Part shown: positions 38,672-48,198 of the stretch, piece after piece
Layout: every line of letters starts with the position of its first letter
How positions within the stretch are numbered: position 1 is the first letter of the stretch
NCBI GenBank assembly: GCA_019918135.1
Contig: WBZZ01001258.1
Span: 112,256 to 176,255 of the forward strand
Direction of reading: 5' to 3'
Length of the DNA: 64,000 bases
From: Paulinella micropora
Taxonomy: Eukaryota > Cercozoa > Imbricatea > Euglyphida > Paulinellidae
Position numbers and translations under genes: made by a program
Notes under the pieces: generated by a model
Databases searched by the model: none
The model's input: the letters and a program-made list of their open reading frames with translations, nothing else
What the model was told of the DNA's origin: nothing

Positions 38672-39724
38672 ATGGAGTTCTTCTATCAGAGCCGGTGCTT
38701 CAACCTTGAATGTCCAAATAAGGCCCAGGGTCCAGCGCGCGTCCGCAAAGTGCGCCCGTTGCCGTTACGCGACGTACTGCAGCCCGCAATGCCAGAAAGA
38801 AGATTGGAAACGAGTGCACCGTAAGATTTGCCAACCAGGGTCCCAGTTGATTAAGGAATTCAGGCGCGTGCGCCGGTTTTTGCGCCACATGTGCCGTGAA
38901 CCCCGCCAGTGGTACGACGCCTTGGCCCCCATTGTTCCGACGGGCGACAAAAGCAGACTAGTGTACCCGTGCTTGGATCCGGGAGATAAGCTTCAGATGG
39001 TAGGCCAGCATCTCTCGGCACAAAAGCTGGCCGAGCCCGGCTCGACCGTTCTGCGCGATTTCCTCCGGAACTACCCATTTCCGTCGGATCTTGCCACGCC
39101 AGACTCTATTGCAACCGGCACTCCTGCCGCGCGCTCATTGGCGCGCGGGCCACCGGCAGGAGTGTCAGAGCCCCGCTCTCAGGCAGGCCGTGTTGCTAGG
39201 CACGCCGCAGAGTTATTGGCGGCAGCGCCGCCGGTTGGTACCCTTGTTGAACGACCACACGGCCATGCGCCTCGCCCTGCAGCGCTGTGTGTTGGAGCTA
39301 GCATGCGAGCCAACTTTAGGGATAAAGAGGATACTGGCGACGACACTGCCGACTCGCCAATCGGCCAAGAATTGGACCAAGCGGCCGAGGACGCGCTCAA
39401 CGACTGGCTGTCGACGCGGCAGGCCTGGTTCAAGCGCTGGGGGGGCGACGCGCTGGAGCCCGAGGTGCGCGCCTGGGTGCCCTGGTTGTTGCAGCCATTC
39501 TTGCACATGATGCAAAACTTTTATGACCGGGGCTGATAGGGAGAAGGAAGAGGCAGCAGCTGTCTGCCAAACCTAAATACAAAGCAGCGGTGTTTTTGCG
39601 AGGGGTCCACGCCGCGAGCCGCCAGGAGACGACTGACCCCGCGGCCCGAAAACGCTGCCTGGCAGCTCTGGCGCGCAGCTCCTTGGCGCGACTAACGGGC
39701 GTGCACACCATGGCTTTTATTTAA
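38672..39724 (+). CDS. MYND zinc-finger protein with several frameshifts
   Basis: The ATG at 38,672 starts SRCFNLECPNK; the zinc ligands continue as CARCRYATYCSPQCQKEDW...HRKIC after a one-base break near 38,738. Together they form a MYND finger (about residues 8-60), a protein-interaction zinc finger. The remainder is helical. Frames also shift in the middle (a better coding frame runs at ~39,200-39,340) and after 39,530, with the last plausible frame ending at TAA 39,724. A short inverted repeat (CACTCCTGCCG/CGGCAGGAGTG) lies at 39,119-39,161. It is probably decaying, or carries several sequence errors. Confidence 0.6.
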
Positions 39725-39757
39725 AAAAAGTATTTGTTTGAGCTGGGGCAGCGAGCG

Positions 39758-39975
39758 CTACGTGACTTTTCGAAGGTCTTGGCAGTCCTCACTGAATCTC
39801 TCACCATTCCGATAGACCCCAGTGAGGTTTAACAGCCCCCTGCACACCTTTCTCACATTCACCGTTGACGTCGTCGCTTCGCAAGCTGAGTCGGATCTTG
39901 GTGTTTCCAGTTGAGAGGACAGATGTCGTACAACGTTTCTAGGGTAATGATATGGCTGGAAAAAAAAAGTTCCAT
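39758..39975 (-). CDS. Possible small gene, broken at a T run
   Basis: From ATG 39,975, a frame passing the T9 run (39,960-39,968) gives 38 residues. One base more in the run gives a frame ending at TAG 39,758, with ~72 residues and a protein-like end (KVCRGLLNLTGVYRNGERF). No family is recognised. It is annotated as possible only. Confidence 0.3.
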
Positions 39976-40022
39976 CGTCAAGCTTTAGTAAAACAATTTC
40001 TTACTTTCTTGGCGTGCGCCGC

Positions 40023-41255
40023 CTAAAGAGTCTGCTCCTTGTACCACTTCCAAATTTCCAAGAGCAAAATGTACATGGCGCTCTTGACATTGAATGCACT
40101 GTCCATACTATTATATTCGGTTTGGCAAGTGCTAAAGTCGGTGGCAACGTCTTTGCGTACACCCGACACCACTGCTACGTGACTCCCAGTTTCGGCCAGC
40201 AGCAACAAAGCCTGCCGCTCGGTATCTGTCTCGCTTTGTGGGTGCGAAGCCATGTGCACCAGGTAGCGATGGATGTCTACTCTCCGGTCTGCCACCACGA
40301 CCAAACCGAAGCCCCTGTCGTACTTGCCGTTGCCATCGGCATCGCTGACATCCATCAACACGCAGTACTGTGCCCCGTACTTACTGTCGACAAACAGGTA
40401 CACGGCCATGTGCGCAGCAATCCAACTGCCGAGTTGCACCCCCTTGCAGTTTCCATTGTTGTTTAGCAAAGCCCGTACAGCCGCTCGCAGATCGGCCGCC
40501 TCGTTGCTGTTGGGGTACCGGGCACTCGAGAACGAAGCTTTGGGCATGAGGCGGCTCTGGTAGCATTCGGCTATTGCGGCCAAGGTGGTGCGTCCGGAGA
40601 CACAATCAAGAGTACCCGCGGAGGGACTTCGCGTTGGGGCAGGGGAGGGGCTGGTTATGGGGAGCAAGGGTCCTGCACACATGCCGGTGGTAGAGTTGGC
40701 GACCCAGCCCGCGGCGCACTACGCAGGAAAAACAGTTTTTAGGGGGCTGATCCACGTGGTGGGGCCGGGCGAGGAGTCTTTTTTACGCAACGAGAGAGTT
40801 TGTAGGACGAATAAGAAATACCCGCTGGGAAGCTCCCCGGTTGCCAACCCCGTAGTGCAGACTTGGTCTTCTGGAATGCCGTTGGCGAGCCGCCCAAAGC
40901 TGTGCTCGTACCCCATGACGGTGCAATCGCTCACAAGAGGAGTGACAGTCTTCAGAGGGGTGGCCCTGCTCTTGCTCATAGTATCCGCCAAAAGCCACGC
41001 GCGCCGGCAAGGCGCGGCCCCTCCACCATAAGCGGCTTCGTTCGTCGACGCGCCGTTGGCACAGGTGATAAATGCATCCAAACTCGTGCAGCTAGTGGAT
41101 GTGCCGCGCCAGTCGATCCAGTACGGTACAGGCAGCCTCTGTTGGGAAGTCGCCGCGACGCTGCTGCTGACAGTACTAGAATTAGTCACGATCTTGCAAA
41201 CAAACGCGCCGCTCACAAGCAGAGCCCGCACAAATACCCTCCACACCATTGACAT
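40023..41255 (-). CDS. Secreted hypothetical protein with in-frame TAG
   Basis: From ATG 41,255 a signal peptide (~1-22) leads into a Ser/Thr- and Cys-containing ectodomain. The frame meets TAG at 40,719-40,721 and stays open in the same frame to 40,023, adding ~230 residues that look globular (YLFVDSKYGAQYCVLMDV). The join region (CAAGWVANSTTGMC) looks like a continuous secreted domain. It may be two proteins, a nonsense mutant or a readthrough product. No family is recognised. Confidence 0.5.
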
Positions 41256-41369
41256 CCTTCCATATGGTCACAGTTGGGATAAAACCTGTCCCTCGTTTCT
41301 TACCTTATAAGCAGAGGAGAAAGAAAGAGTGGCAAGGAGGGAGCGCCCTCCCCCTTGTTCTTGTCCTTA

Positions 41370-41645
41370 CCCCAAAAACCGGGGAAGCCCTGCCTTTTTC
41401 AGTCATATCATGTCGTAGCGGTAAACTTTGCGCAAAATTTTCTGGGGTTAGCAGAACCTCCACCAAAAAAAAAAAAAAAAAAAAAAAAAAAGATTTGGCG
41501 CACCCCTCTCTCCCCCTTCCCCTTCCCCCGCTTCTCTCCCTCTCCCCTGTTTTTGTTCGTTGAGCCCCCGGGGCTCAGGGGGCTCAAGGGCCCAAAGGAG
41601 GAGAAGAAGCAAGAGGGGCGGGGCGCTCCCCCCCCCCCCTACCCC
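41370..41645. repeat. MITE-like repeat, copy A3 (with A27 run)
   Basis: Family consensus order: imperfect hairpin TGATATGG...AAAAGGCA / TGCCTTTTTC...CATATCA, then TAGCGGTAAACTTTGCGC, AGCAGAACC, an A run, TTGGCGCAC, a CT tract, GAGCCCCCGGGGCTCAGGGGGCTC and GGGGCGGGGCGC with a C run. This copy retains the right arm and has an A run of 27 at 41,465-41,491. No protein is encoded. Confidence 0.75.
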
Positions 41646-41783
41646 CCTTGTTTCTTTGCACATGCGGACGTGGTTTGTTAGTTAGCAGTGCGGCGGTTGG
41701 TTGGTTGGTTGGTTGGTTGCGTGAGCAAGTGTACACGGAAGTTAACGTATGTAAGCTCGGCGAACAACAAACCACACACCGTG

Positions 41784-42404
41784 ATGATGATGGAAGGCAG
41801 GTCCAGCACCCGCCGCGCTCGCGCACGCTCGGTAACAGAACGTCATCATCATCGCCTCCGCGGTCCGAGCGTTGCTCTTGGAACAATCCCCAGTGGACAA
41901 AACCTGCGGCAGATGGCCGTGGCTCGTGTCGTCGTCGGGGTACCACACGGGTCGCGTCCCGCCTTGGAGCAAGAGGCGACGGCACTCGGCACGCCCGAAC
42001 CGAACCTTAGCTTTGAACAAGTCGTCGTGGCCAGCCTGAGTATTTTGGACCTGGAAGAAATCCTTCGTTCCTCTTTTGACAACGACACGAGAGTAGCGTT
42101 CGTGGTCGGCGGGTTAACGGAGGAGGCGCCCGTGCGCACTGGGTTGTCCGACGCTAGCCTAAACTCTCTACCAGAGCTTCAAGTCACGAGCGCCTTTCTC
42201 GCAGCGCCCGGGTCGGCCAAGGAGTGCTCTATCTGCCTCCAAGATTTGGTAGCAGGCGAGTTGCTGCGGGGGCTGCCCTGTGCGCACTACTTGCACCGAG
42301 CGTGCGTGGACCCCTGGCTGCGAACCAATGATTCATGTCCCGTGTGTCGCCTAGTGCTGCACATGGGGGGGGCACGCAAGCGTCCGCGCTGGATTTTAAA
42401 CTAG
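41784..42404 (+). CDS. RING-H2 finger protein (E3 ubiquitin ligase)
   Basis: The start could be ATG 41,784 (MMMEGR) or 41,913 (MAVARVVV); the second is repeated in the remnant at 38,455 and is favoured. Near the C-terminus lies a complete C3H2C3 RING: CSIC, 14 residues, C-x-H-x-x-H, then CVDPW and CPVC (residues ~180-220 of the longest frame). Such proteins recruit E2 and ubiquitinate targets. The N-terminal part is unstructured and acidic. Two degraded copies of the finger lie at ~44,805 and 46,640. Confidence 0.8.
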   Translation: MMMEGRSSTRRARARSVTERHHHRLRGPSVALGTIPSGQNLRQMAVARVVVGVPHGSRPALEQEATALGTPEPNLSFEQVVVASLSILDLEEILRSSFDNDTRVAFVVGGLTEEAPVRTGLSDASLNSLPELQVTSAFLAAPGSAKECSICLQDLVAGELLRGLPCAHYLHRACVDPWLRTNDSCPVCRLVLHMGGARKRPRWILN

Positions 42405-42440
42405 GAGAGGCAGGGGAAAATAATAAGTGTAAGACTTTGT

Positions 42441-42462
42441 CGAGTTTTAATTAAAACAATTC
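42441..42462. terminator. AT palindrome after the RING gene
   Basis: GAGTTTTAATTAAAACAATTC lies between the RING gene (plus) and the convergent gene ending at 42,577. Its position matches the TTTTTATTAAAAA motifs at 10,676 and 17,089. Confidence 0.4.
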
Positions 42463-42576
42463 TTTTTTTCACTTTTTACACAAAACCATTGCACAATCAG
42501 CTCCGGCTTCTTTTTACTTGAGATGCTTTTCTGCCACCATAATCATATCGCGCGGCCGAGCATGACCAAGAAACGC

Positions 42577-43020
42577 CTACCCAGAATGTTCTTGCATAAA
42601 TTTAGACATCTTTTGTAAGTAATCAAAATTGTTTACGGCTTGCAGTATTTCGGTAAGCTGAGACCGAAGGGCCTCAGAAGCCCCGCTGTCCTTGTCCAGG
42701 ATCGGTTGCATCTTTCTCCGTGCATTATTACACCATTGGTCAGACTTATCGTAGCTCAATTCGTTTTGCACCGCATAGGGTAAATGTCGGCCGATCAATT
42801 CTCGATCGACCTCTGCCCACGATTTCTGTTTCGGAGCTGATGATGCAATGTATCCACATTTTGCTCCCGCTTGGAAAACCTCGTAGCAAGTCAGGTGCCT
42901 CAAGATACGCTTCGAAAGTTCTGGTTCAATTAGACTCGCTGCATTCGGGCAGGGACAAAGGTCTTTAAATGTTCTCTGTAGCAACTCCTCCTCTATTTTT
43001 TCCCATTTCCTATCGCTCAT
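42577..43020 (-). CDS. Hypothetical protein, 147 aa
   Basis: The ATG at 43,020 (MSDRKW) is chosen because the frame upstream crosses spacer and repeat DNA. The protein is helical and charged with several Cys in the first half (DLCPCPN). A fragment resembling part of it is found at ~34,100. No domain is recognised. Confidence 0.5.
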   Translation of the reverse strand: MSDRKWEKIEEELLQRTFKDLCPCPNAASLIEPELSKRILRHLTCYEVFQAGAKCGYIASSAPKQKSWAEVDRELIGRHLPYAVQNELSYDKSDQWCNNARRKMQPILDKDSGASEALRSQLTEILQAVNNFDYLQKMSKFMQEHSG

Positions 43021-43253
43021 TGAAAGATGCGAGCGGGTGCTCTTTTCTTTTATTACAAAACTGTTACTGGAATTTCTTTTGTGGCACAAAAACTGTTTTC
43101 CTCTCCTTTCTGATTTTTGGCGCGCCCCTGCCCTCTCTCTATCCCACCCCCCCTCCTTCTCTCTTGCTACTTTTTTTTTTCTGCCTGCGAATTTTTCTTT
43201 TTTGGCACTCCTAGGCAAAATCTGGCGCCAAATCCGGCGTATGCGCGCGCCTT

Positions 43254-43325
43254 GAATGATATGGCCAGAAAAGGCAGTATTGCCTAAAAACCAGGAGGCG
43301 CTGCCTTTTTCAGCTATATCACGAA
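43254..43325. repeat. MITE-like hairpin, copy A4
   Basis: A complete imperfect palindrome (ATGATATGGCCAGAAAAGGCA ... TGCCTTTTTCAGCTATATCA) without the long tail. Confidence 0.7.
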
Positions 43326-43339
43326 GCTTGCACACGTAC

Positions 43340-43807
43340 GCCGGCTCAATCTCCACGGCGCGCCGAAGTGTCCATGACCAGCGAAAAAGCATCTTGTTTA
43401 TTGCACCCGCCCAGCTGTACCATTTCAGGCCCCGGAGTAATCCGTAAAAGATTAGACTGCTTTTCTGGTCCTCGAGCGTCGCGCTCGATAGCTGTGGCGC
43501 TACCGTGTTTCGAAGAGCCCGGCACACCCGTGCGAGGCCTGCTGCCTGCCGAAAGAAGTCTGCGCGCTTGTCAACAACACTCGGTTCCCGCTCGCCAAGC
43601 ACGAACGCCAGCACGAGCCGGAGCGCGACGCTACAGATTGCGCGTGTCCAGAGACACCCACTCTGGCGCGGCGTCGTCCGGACGACACGTGGTCAAAAAC
43701 AGTCCAGATAGCTTGGCGCGTTTACCGAAGCCCGGGAGGTCGTTTGCCCCAAGGCATTCAAGAGAGTGGTTGCGTTTTCTGTCTGTGTTGAAGCGTAAGT
43801 GTGCCAT
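43340..43807 (-). pseudogene. Broken gene fragment, possibly F-box-related
   Basis: From ATG 43,807 a frame runs ~57 codons to TAG (43,633-43,635). A one-base shift continues into a helical frame (ALRLVLAFVLGEREPSVV...). That frame contains a short segment like an F-box helix (AGLARVCRALRN). It dissolves near the hairpin repeat. Decayed; function unknown. Confidence 0.4.
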
Positions 43808-43943
43808 CCCCTTTTTGTGTAAGTGCTAAAAGGGGATATAGAGCTTTGGCGGGTGTTCTTGTTTCAAAGACTATCCTAACCCCCCTCACGCTGCCGGGCA
43901 GGCCTTATGTGCGCAACTGACAAAGTTTTGCGCACTTTTTCGG

Positions 43944-44222
43944 AATGATATGGCCGCAAAGGGCATTGCCGCCAAAAAACCAGGAAGCACTGCCTTTTTC
44001 AGCCGTATCATATCATAGCGGTAAACTTAGCGCTAAATTTTCTGTGGCCAGCAGAACCTCCCAAAAAAAAAATTGGCGCACACCTCCTCTCTCCCTTCCC
44101 CTTCCCCTCTTCTCTCCCTTTCCCTTGTCTTGTTCTATGAGCCCCCCGGGCTCAGGGGGCTCAAAGAGGAGAAAAAAGCAACAGGGGCGGGGCGCCCCCC
44201 CCCCCCCTTTTCCTGACAGACA
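43944..44222. repeat. MITE-like repeat, copy A5 (complete)
   Basis: It has both hairpin arms, TAGCGGTAAACTTAGCGC, AGCAGAACCTCCC, an A run, GGCGCACAC, a CT tract, GAGCCCCCCGGGCTCAGGGGGCTC and GGGGCGGGGCGC with a C run. The best full-length representative, about 280 bp. Confidence 0.8.
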
Positions 44223-44275
44223 GCAGAACGCTCTTGGGCCAAATTGGGCGCCGAATTAAGCGGATGTGTGTGCAT

Positions 44276-44425
44276 TATGTGATATGATCGTAAAAGGCAT
44301 TCCGCCAAGAACCCGGGAACTACTGCCTTTTTCGACCGTATCACGCAACAGCGCTAAATTTAACGCAAAGTTTTTTTGGGGGGCTAGCAGAACCACCCAA
44401 AATAAATTTTGGCGCACACTTACTC
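44276..44425. repeat. MITE-like repeat, copy A6
   Basis: Both arms plus the first part of the tail (AGCAGAACCACCC, TTTTGGCGCACAC); the tail then turns GA-rich. Confidence 0.7.
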
Positions 44426-44649
44426 TCCTCTCCTGCGCAGGGCGAAGAAGAAGAGAGAAGGGGAGTGGAGTCGAGGGAAGAGAGCAGAGGTCGGCACTGG
44501 GGAAGACAAAATGAAGGGGGAGGGAAACGCCCTTTTCCTTCATTTCTTTTTGGCATGTCAGGGACTTTTTTTCTTTTTTAGCGCGCCCCTGCCCTCCCAC
44601 CCCTTTTCTCCCGGCGGGGGGGGGGGGGATGGGCAGCAGAGAGAGGCCG

Positions 44650-44905
44650 TCAAGAAAGTGCGAAATAAGCTGAATTCAAATTCGACCAATTCCTGCTCGG
44701 GTTGCAACTGAGAACTAAAGAGAAACGAAAGAGCCAGCCAAGGCGCACTTCGTCGGTGTACGAAAAAGATTTAATAAAAATTCTTGACCAAGTCTGACGT
44801 TGCTTCTGGGTCGGCCAAGCAGTGTTTTAGCTGCTTCTAAGATTTAATTGCAGGCTAGTTGCTGTGGGGGGCATACAACCGTCCGCGCTTGGGAAATAGA
44901 CGTCT
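44650..44905. pseudogene. Chimeric remnant: pieces of the 37,863 and RING genes
   Basis: Bases ~44,655-44,805 resemble the 5' half of the gene at 37,863 in the opposite sense. They run directly into a degraded RING sequence (GGGTCGGCCAAGCAGTG to ACCGTCCGCGC) that has lost the zinc-ligand core. No open frame. Confidence 0.55.
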
Positions 44906-44949
44906 CTGAGAGATCTGGCGCTAAATCGGGGGGCGTACGTGTGCGCTTA

Positions 44950-45060
44950 GAAATGATACTGCCAGAAAATACATTTCCACCCAAAACTCGAGAAACACTG
45001 CCTTTTTCGGTCATATCACGTAGCAGCGGTAAACTTTGCGCTAGATTTTTTCTTTTTTGC
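44950..45060. repeat. MITE-like repeat, copy A7
   Basis: Both arms (ATGATACTGCCAGAAAA ... TGCCTTTTTCGGTCATATCA) and the start of the tail. Confidence 0.65.
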
Positions 45061-45204
45061 TGTTTTTTAGCGCGCCCCTATCCTCCACCCTTTTTCCGAC
45101 GGGGGGAAGGGGGAGGGGGGCAGCAGAGAGGGCCGTCAAGAAAGAATTACGAAAGGAATTAATAAAAATCCTTGACCAAGTCTGACGTGTTGGCACTAAA
45201 AGCT

Positions 45205-45412
45205 CACTGTCCTTTCTGTTGTTTGAGTAGTACGGCGCCCGCTACCTCAGCTTAACACTACCATTCAGTGAGCATCCTGCATAGACCATATGTTTCAAGT
45301 TTGGGCCGGCTTGTCAGTGCCAAGTTTGGCGTGACTGTGTCGAGCTTCTACGAAATGCAAAAAATCCACAGGTTCTGGACGCGAACCAGCTCTGGCAGTT
45401 CACGCCTATGTG
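45205..45412. pseudogene. Gene fragments, families B and C
   Basis: TTTCTGTTGTTTGAGTAGTAC (family B, also at ~33,965 and 46,490) is followed by family C (CGAGCTTCTACGAAATGCA; also at 46,080 and 46,930). Family C keeps a short coding-like frame (CVELLRNAKNP) but no intact gene is in the window. Confidence 0.5.
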
Positions 45413-45417
45413 TGCGC

Positions 45418-45600
45418 CTTGCATGATATGGTCGCAAAAGGCATTCCCTGCCCAAATACCAGGAAACACTGCCTTTTTTTGATCGTATCACACCGTAGCG
45501 CCCAACTTGGCACCAAATTTTTTTAGGGGGCAGCAGAACCACCCCAAAAAGTTTGGCGCACACTCTCCCCTCTTTCCCCTGCGCAGGGAGAAGAAAGAGA
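45418..45600. repeat. MITE-like repeat, copy A8
   Basis: Both arms (GATATGGTCGCAAAAGGCA ... CTGCCTTTTTTTGATCGTATCA), AGCAGAACCACCCC and GGCGCACACTC. Confidence 0.7.
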
Positions 45601-45764
45601 GAAGGGGCGCGGGGTCGGGGGAAGGGAGCAGAGGAAAAACGGGGAAGATGAAATGAAGGGGGAGGGGGGGCGCACACCCTCTTCCCCTCCCCTCTTCCCT
45701 CCTGCAGTTGTGTCTTCCCTCACCCCTTCGTTTTTTCTTTCGGCGGGGCGTGCGTGTGCGCCTA

Positions 45765-46035
45765 GAAATGATACGACCAGAAAAGGCATTCCCGTCCAAA
45801 ACTCGGGAAGCACTGCCTTTTTCGGCTATATCACGTAGTAGCGGTAAACTTTGCGCTAGATTTTCTTGGGGCCAGCAGAACTACTCCAAAAAAAAAATGG
45901 GCGCAACTTTCTCCCCCCCTCCCCTTTCTCCCTGCCCTGTTCTTTGAGCCCCCCGGGCTCAGGGGGCTCAAGGACTCAGAAGGAGAAACAGAAAAAGGGG
46001 GCGGGGCGCCCCCCCCCCCCCCCCCACAAACCACA
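45765..46035. repeat. MITE-like repeat, copy A9 (complete)
   Basis: It has both arms, TAGCGGTAAACTTTGCGC, AGCAGAAC, an A run, a CT tract, GAGCCCCCCGGGCTCAGGGGGCTC and GGGCGGGGCGCC with a C run of about 16. Confidence 0.75.
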
Positions 46036-46225
46036 TGTGCCGGCGGGCTGGCTTTTTGGTCAGTGTCAAGCTTGGCGTGATTGTGTCGAGCTTCTACGAA
46101 ATGCAACAAATCCATACGTTATTGGCGCGAACCAGCTCGGGCAGTTCAAGTACGTGGGAATGAACATAGTAGCTTAGTGTAAGGGGGAACTATGCGCTGC
46201 AGTGACGGATGCATGGTTCATGACG
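46036..46225 (+). pseudogene. Family C gene fragment
   Basis: A partial frame (CQAWRDCVELLRNATNPYV) ends at TAG/TAA. It is parallel to fragments at 45,300 and 46,880. Decayed. Confidence 0.5.
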
Positions 46226-46639
46226 GGGGAGGGGCAAGCAGAGAGGGCCGTCAAGAAAGTGCGAAATAAGCTGAATTTAATAAAAAATTCTTGACCAAAT
46301 CTGACGTGTTGTTGGCACTAAAAGTAGACCCGCCTTTTTCTTTTCTCTGTTCTGTCAAAGGGGGAAGACAAAATGAAGGGGGAGAGGGGCGCTTTCTCTC
46401 TTCTCTTTTTTTTCCCTCCCTTTTAATTTTTTTTTGACATGTCAGGGATTTCGCTCTTTTTTGCTTAAATTTCTAGCGCGCCCCTGTCCTTTCTGTTGTT
46501 TGAGTACTACGGCGCCCGCTACCTCAGCTTGACACTACCATCTGGTGAAACCGCCAGCTGTAACGCTGGCTGCTAGTGCTCTAGCCTGATATGTTTGCTT
46601 TGCCAGTGAGCATGCTGCATAGACCATAGGTTTCAGGCT

Positions 46640-46775
46640 TGGGTCTTGAACACAGGCAAGACACCCAGATGTTGCTAGGGGCAGCCAAGGAGTGCTCCAT
46701 TTGCCTCCAAGATTTGATAGCAAGCGAGTTGCTGCACTATGCGCACTACCTGCGAACTAAGGATTCATGTCCCAC
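46640..46775 (+). pseudogene. RING-finger remnant lacking its core
   Basis: AKECSICLQDLIASELL matches the RING gene, but the PCAHYLHRACVDPW part is reduced to YAHYL, removing key zinc ligands. Non-functional as a RING. Confidence 0.65.
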
Positions 46776-46869
46776 CCCGATGCAAAAACATCAGCACACA
46801 TATATTTTTTTAATAAAGAATATTTTAATGACACCAAAATTATAAACAGAGCTCTCCAGACCCGCCTCC

Positions 46870-47080
46870 CAACACACACATGCTTGCCGGCGGGCTGGCT
46901 TGTCAGTACCGAGTCTAAGACTTTGGTCGAGCTTCTATGAGAGATGCACAAAATCCACAAATTCTGGACGCGAACCAGCTCTGGTAGTTCAAGCACGTGG
47001 AAGTGAACATCGTAGCTCAGTGTAAGGGGGGACCATGCGCTGCAGTGACGGACGCGCGGCTCATGATTAATTGTACGGCG
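46870..47080. pseudogene. Family C gene fragment next to the PLV border
   Basis: Similar to 46,036-46,225 with more breaks. It is the last GC-rich viral-like sequence before the AT-rich element. Confidence 0.45.
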
Positions 47081-47189
47081 GCGCGGGCGTCAGCACGCGA
47101 TGGCGCCACTTGTTGACGGCCGCTGCATTTTACGGGGGGGGGGGGGGGTCCTTTGTCGTGCCCAGCAAGGGTGTTTGTATATTAATGAT

Positions 47190-47306
47190 ATTAATGATAT
47201 TTGAGAATTGCGCTTCGTGCTACGCACTCTCGCTTATTCTCAAACATCGTCTGCCATTAAATTATAAAACGATGTTTTGTGATGACGAAGTCAGAACAAA
47301 ATATCA
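47190..47306. repeat. PLV composite palindrome P1
   Basis: GATATTTGAGAAT ... ATTCTCAAACATCGT, a short loop, then ACGATGTTTTG ... AAAATATC. The arms pair in nested stems. It is the leftmost recognisable PLV sequence. Confidence 0.75.
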
Positions 47307-47346
47307 AATATTAAATAATTAATTTTTTCCATAAATTTTTTACCAA

Positions 47347-47356
47347 TCTATATAGA
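47347..47356. promoter_or_regulatory. TCTATATAGA box upstream of the first PLV start
   Basis: A 10-bp palindromic TATA-like box three bases before an ATG at 47,360 that opens 35 codons. The 47,439 gene starts further on in another frame. Confidence 0.4.
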
Positions 47357-47438
47357 CCAATGACCACCCTCACCAGACTATCTGAAAAATTTGGACGACT
47401 TTCAATTGAGAAGAATAAGGAATTCTTTTCAGTAAGAG

Positions 47439-47642
47439 ATGTCCAACATGATTGGCGAAGAAATTAAGGCAATTGAAAAAAGTAGAGAAGGAAAGCCAAC
47501 CGATGTTTTTCCGCTTGGCAAATACAAAGGAAAAAAAATTCAAGATGTTGCTACCATTGACAAACCATATCTTGAATGGGTTATGAAACAGCGGTTTGAT
47601 AAATTTACAGACATTAAAAGTGAAGTAAAAAAATATGTTTAA
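47439..47642 (+). CDS. Small DUF3820/exonuclease-X-C-terminal-like protein, 67 aa
   Basis: PLGKYKGKKIQDVATIDKPYLEW is the short motif of DUF3820 and the exodeoxyribonuclease-X C-terminal domain: a beta hairpin with FPLGKYKGK, then W and a helix. These domains accompany nucleases or bind DNA. A 35-codon frame from ATG 47,360 overlaps its start and could be its N-terminus if a frameshift is present. No catalytic domain is attached. Confidence 0.55.
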   Translation: MSNMIGEEIKAIEKSREGKPTDVFPLGKYKGKKIQDVATIDKPYLEWVMKQRFDKFTDIKSEVKKYV

Positions 47643-47671
47643 TATTTTTGCTCAAAGATTTTTTTAATATT

Positions 47672-47680
47672 TATATATAT
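47672..47680 (+). promoter_or_regulatory. TATATATAT box before 47,683
   Basis: TATATATAT lies 2 bases before the ATG at 47,683. Similar boxes precede most PLV genes. Confidence 0.45.
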
Positions 47681-47682
47681 CG

Positions 47683-48156
47683 ATGACTGACCTGTCAACC
47701 AAACAGGACTACTTAAACGAAATTGAGAAATGGAACCTTGACAGCGAAATTAAGAAACCCAAGATTAAATGGACTAAGCCTGACATTGTTTCTTTCTATG
47801 AACAATATAAACCCCGCGACGACAACGTGAAAGTAGTTATTCCATTGGAGGCTACACTAGCAAAAATTATAATGAAGGAACCAAGCACACCATTTACGGC
47901 GACTGATTTAAAAGAGACTAGTATCACTGAAATCAAGGCTAATGTTGGCGAAGAAATAGCGAATGCTACATGTACAGAAGAAGGATGTATATTAAAGAAA
48001 GCACCTTGTAAAGAGTGTAAGAAAACAAATGTGTTATCAGTTTCAATTGACGATGATAGATTTTGCGATGTGGCATGTGTACTTTCATTTCTAGAAAAAA
48101 ATGAAAAAATGAATGAAGTTAGAAAAAACAATTTTATCAAGTATTTTAAAAAGTGA
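47683..48156 (+). CDS. PLV zinc-binding protein, 157 aa
   Basis: Intact. The N-terminal part is Lys-rich and helical. The C-terminus has CTEEGC, CKECKK and FCDVAC, six Cys arranged as CxxxxC, CxxC and CxxxC, a treble-clef or MYM-like zinc site. No enzyme motif. It may be a DNA- or protein-binding accessory factor. Confidence 0.5.
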   Translation: MTDLSTKQDYLNEIEKWNLDSEIKKPKIKWTKPDIVSFYEQYKPRDDNVKVVIPLEATLAKIIMKEPSTPFTATDLKETSITEIKANVGEEIANATCTEEGCILKKAPCKECKKTNVLSVSIDDDRFCDVACVLSFLEKNEKMNEVRKNNFIKYFKK

Positions 48157-48198
48157 TATTTGAAAATCCACACGTCCATTTTCGTGTTTTTTTTGCTT

